This document shows, in pieces, positions 6,404 through 6,523 of a DNA stretch of 6,523 nt. The stretch comes from Bacteroidota bacterium (GTDB lineage Bacteria > Bacteroidota > Bacteroidia > Chitinophagales > UBA2359), in assembly GCA_020629895.1 (NCBI GenBank), contig JAHDCM010000003.1, positions 20,253-26,775 of the forward strand. Reading direction: 5' to 3'. Each line of letters opens with the position of its first letter. Position 1 is the stretch's first letter. A program made the position numbers and the translations under genes. The notes under the pieces were generated by a model that was not told the origin of the DNA, ran no database searches, and saw only the letters and a list, made by a program, of their open reading frames with translations.

Positions 6404-6523
6404 ATGATGAAGTATTTTTTTATGTGTTTATGTGTAATTGCTGTTTTATTTACAGCGTGTAATGATTTGGATGAGCATGAGAAAGTGGTAGAAGAGGAAT
6501 TGGTGGAAGAGGGGGCGCAGTAT
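6404..6523 (+). CDS. N-terminus of a lipoprotein, truncated by the window edge
   Basis: Forty codons are present and the frame is still open at the window end. Residues 1-18 are a short signal peptide with one Lys and a hydrophobic core. It ends in the lipobox LFTAC, so Cys19 would be the lipidated residue after signal peptidase II cleavage. The mature part begins CNDLDEHEKVVEEELVEEG, very acidic. In Bacteroidota, acidic residues just after the Cys are typical of the lipoprotein export signal that places proteins on the outer face of the outer membrane, so a surface location is plausible. Two consecutive ATGs (6404, 6407) could start translation; a TATCTTTG promoter core lies 43 bases upstream. 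The function cannot be read from this fragment. Confidence 0.78.
   Translation, partial: MMKYFFMCLCVIAVLFTACNDLDEHEKVVEEELVEEGAQY

Noticed and set aside
1..6523. CRISPR array, insertion sequence or integrase signature.
   Set aside because: No regularly spaced repeats, transposase or recombinase frame, or terminal inverted repeats around a gene were seen.

Overview
The window looks like a low-GC member of the Bacteroidota. Several independent signs agree. There are TATCTTTG promoter cores matching the Bacteroidota -7 consensus TAnnTTTG. Convincing Shine-Dalgarno sites are missing upstream of the starts. A GHMP kinase carries the GYDIA signature beside a class II HMG-CoA reductase. A lipoprotein has acidic residues straight after its lipobox Cys. 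The mevalonate genes and the STAND/TPR protein would suit a marine Flavobacteriia or Saprospiria lineage, but the species cannot be fixed from this sequence.

Positions 52-3312 form a tight same-strand cluster. It contains class II HMG-CoA reductase (52-1404), a GYDIA-type GHMP kinase overlapping it by 8 bases (1397-2329), and a SEC-C zinc-motif protein 23 bases further on (2353-3312). The first two are best read as two steps of the mevalonate route to isopentenyl diphosphate: mevalonate formation and a later phosphorylation, possibly of phosphomevalonate. The third has no known role. It has two internal C-x4-C-x-C clusters besides the C-terminal SEC-C motif.

After a 151-base gap comes a 691-residue NB-ARC-like STAND protein with C-terminal TPRs (3464-5539). 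Its nucleotide-binding signatures are partly degenerate and it has no recognisable effector domain.

Positions 5540-6403 hold no convincing protein gene but are rich in structure. In order they contain a nested-stem candidate RNA (about 5581-5684), an unusually long bidirectional terminator hairpin (5700-5762), an 11-base direct repeat flanking a 10-base palindrome (5795-5841), a predicted promoter (5914-5953), and a good intrinsic terminator (6097-6131). The last two would delimit an unannotated RNA of about 170 nt. A second promoter with exactly the same internal spacing (6321-6360) precedes a lipoprotein gene that runs off the right edge (6404-6523).

The most interesting items are the twin promoters and the small RNA they imply, the structured element at 5581-5762, the duplicated cysteine clusters, and the degenerate STAND ATPase.
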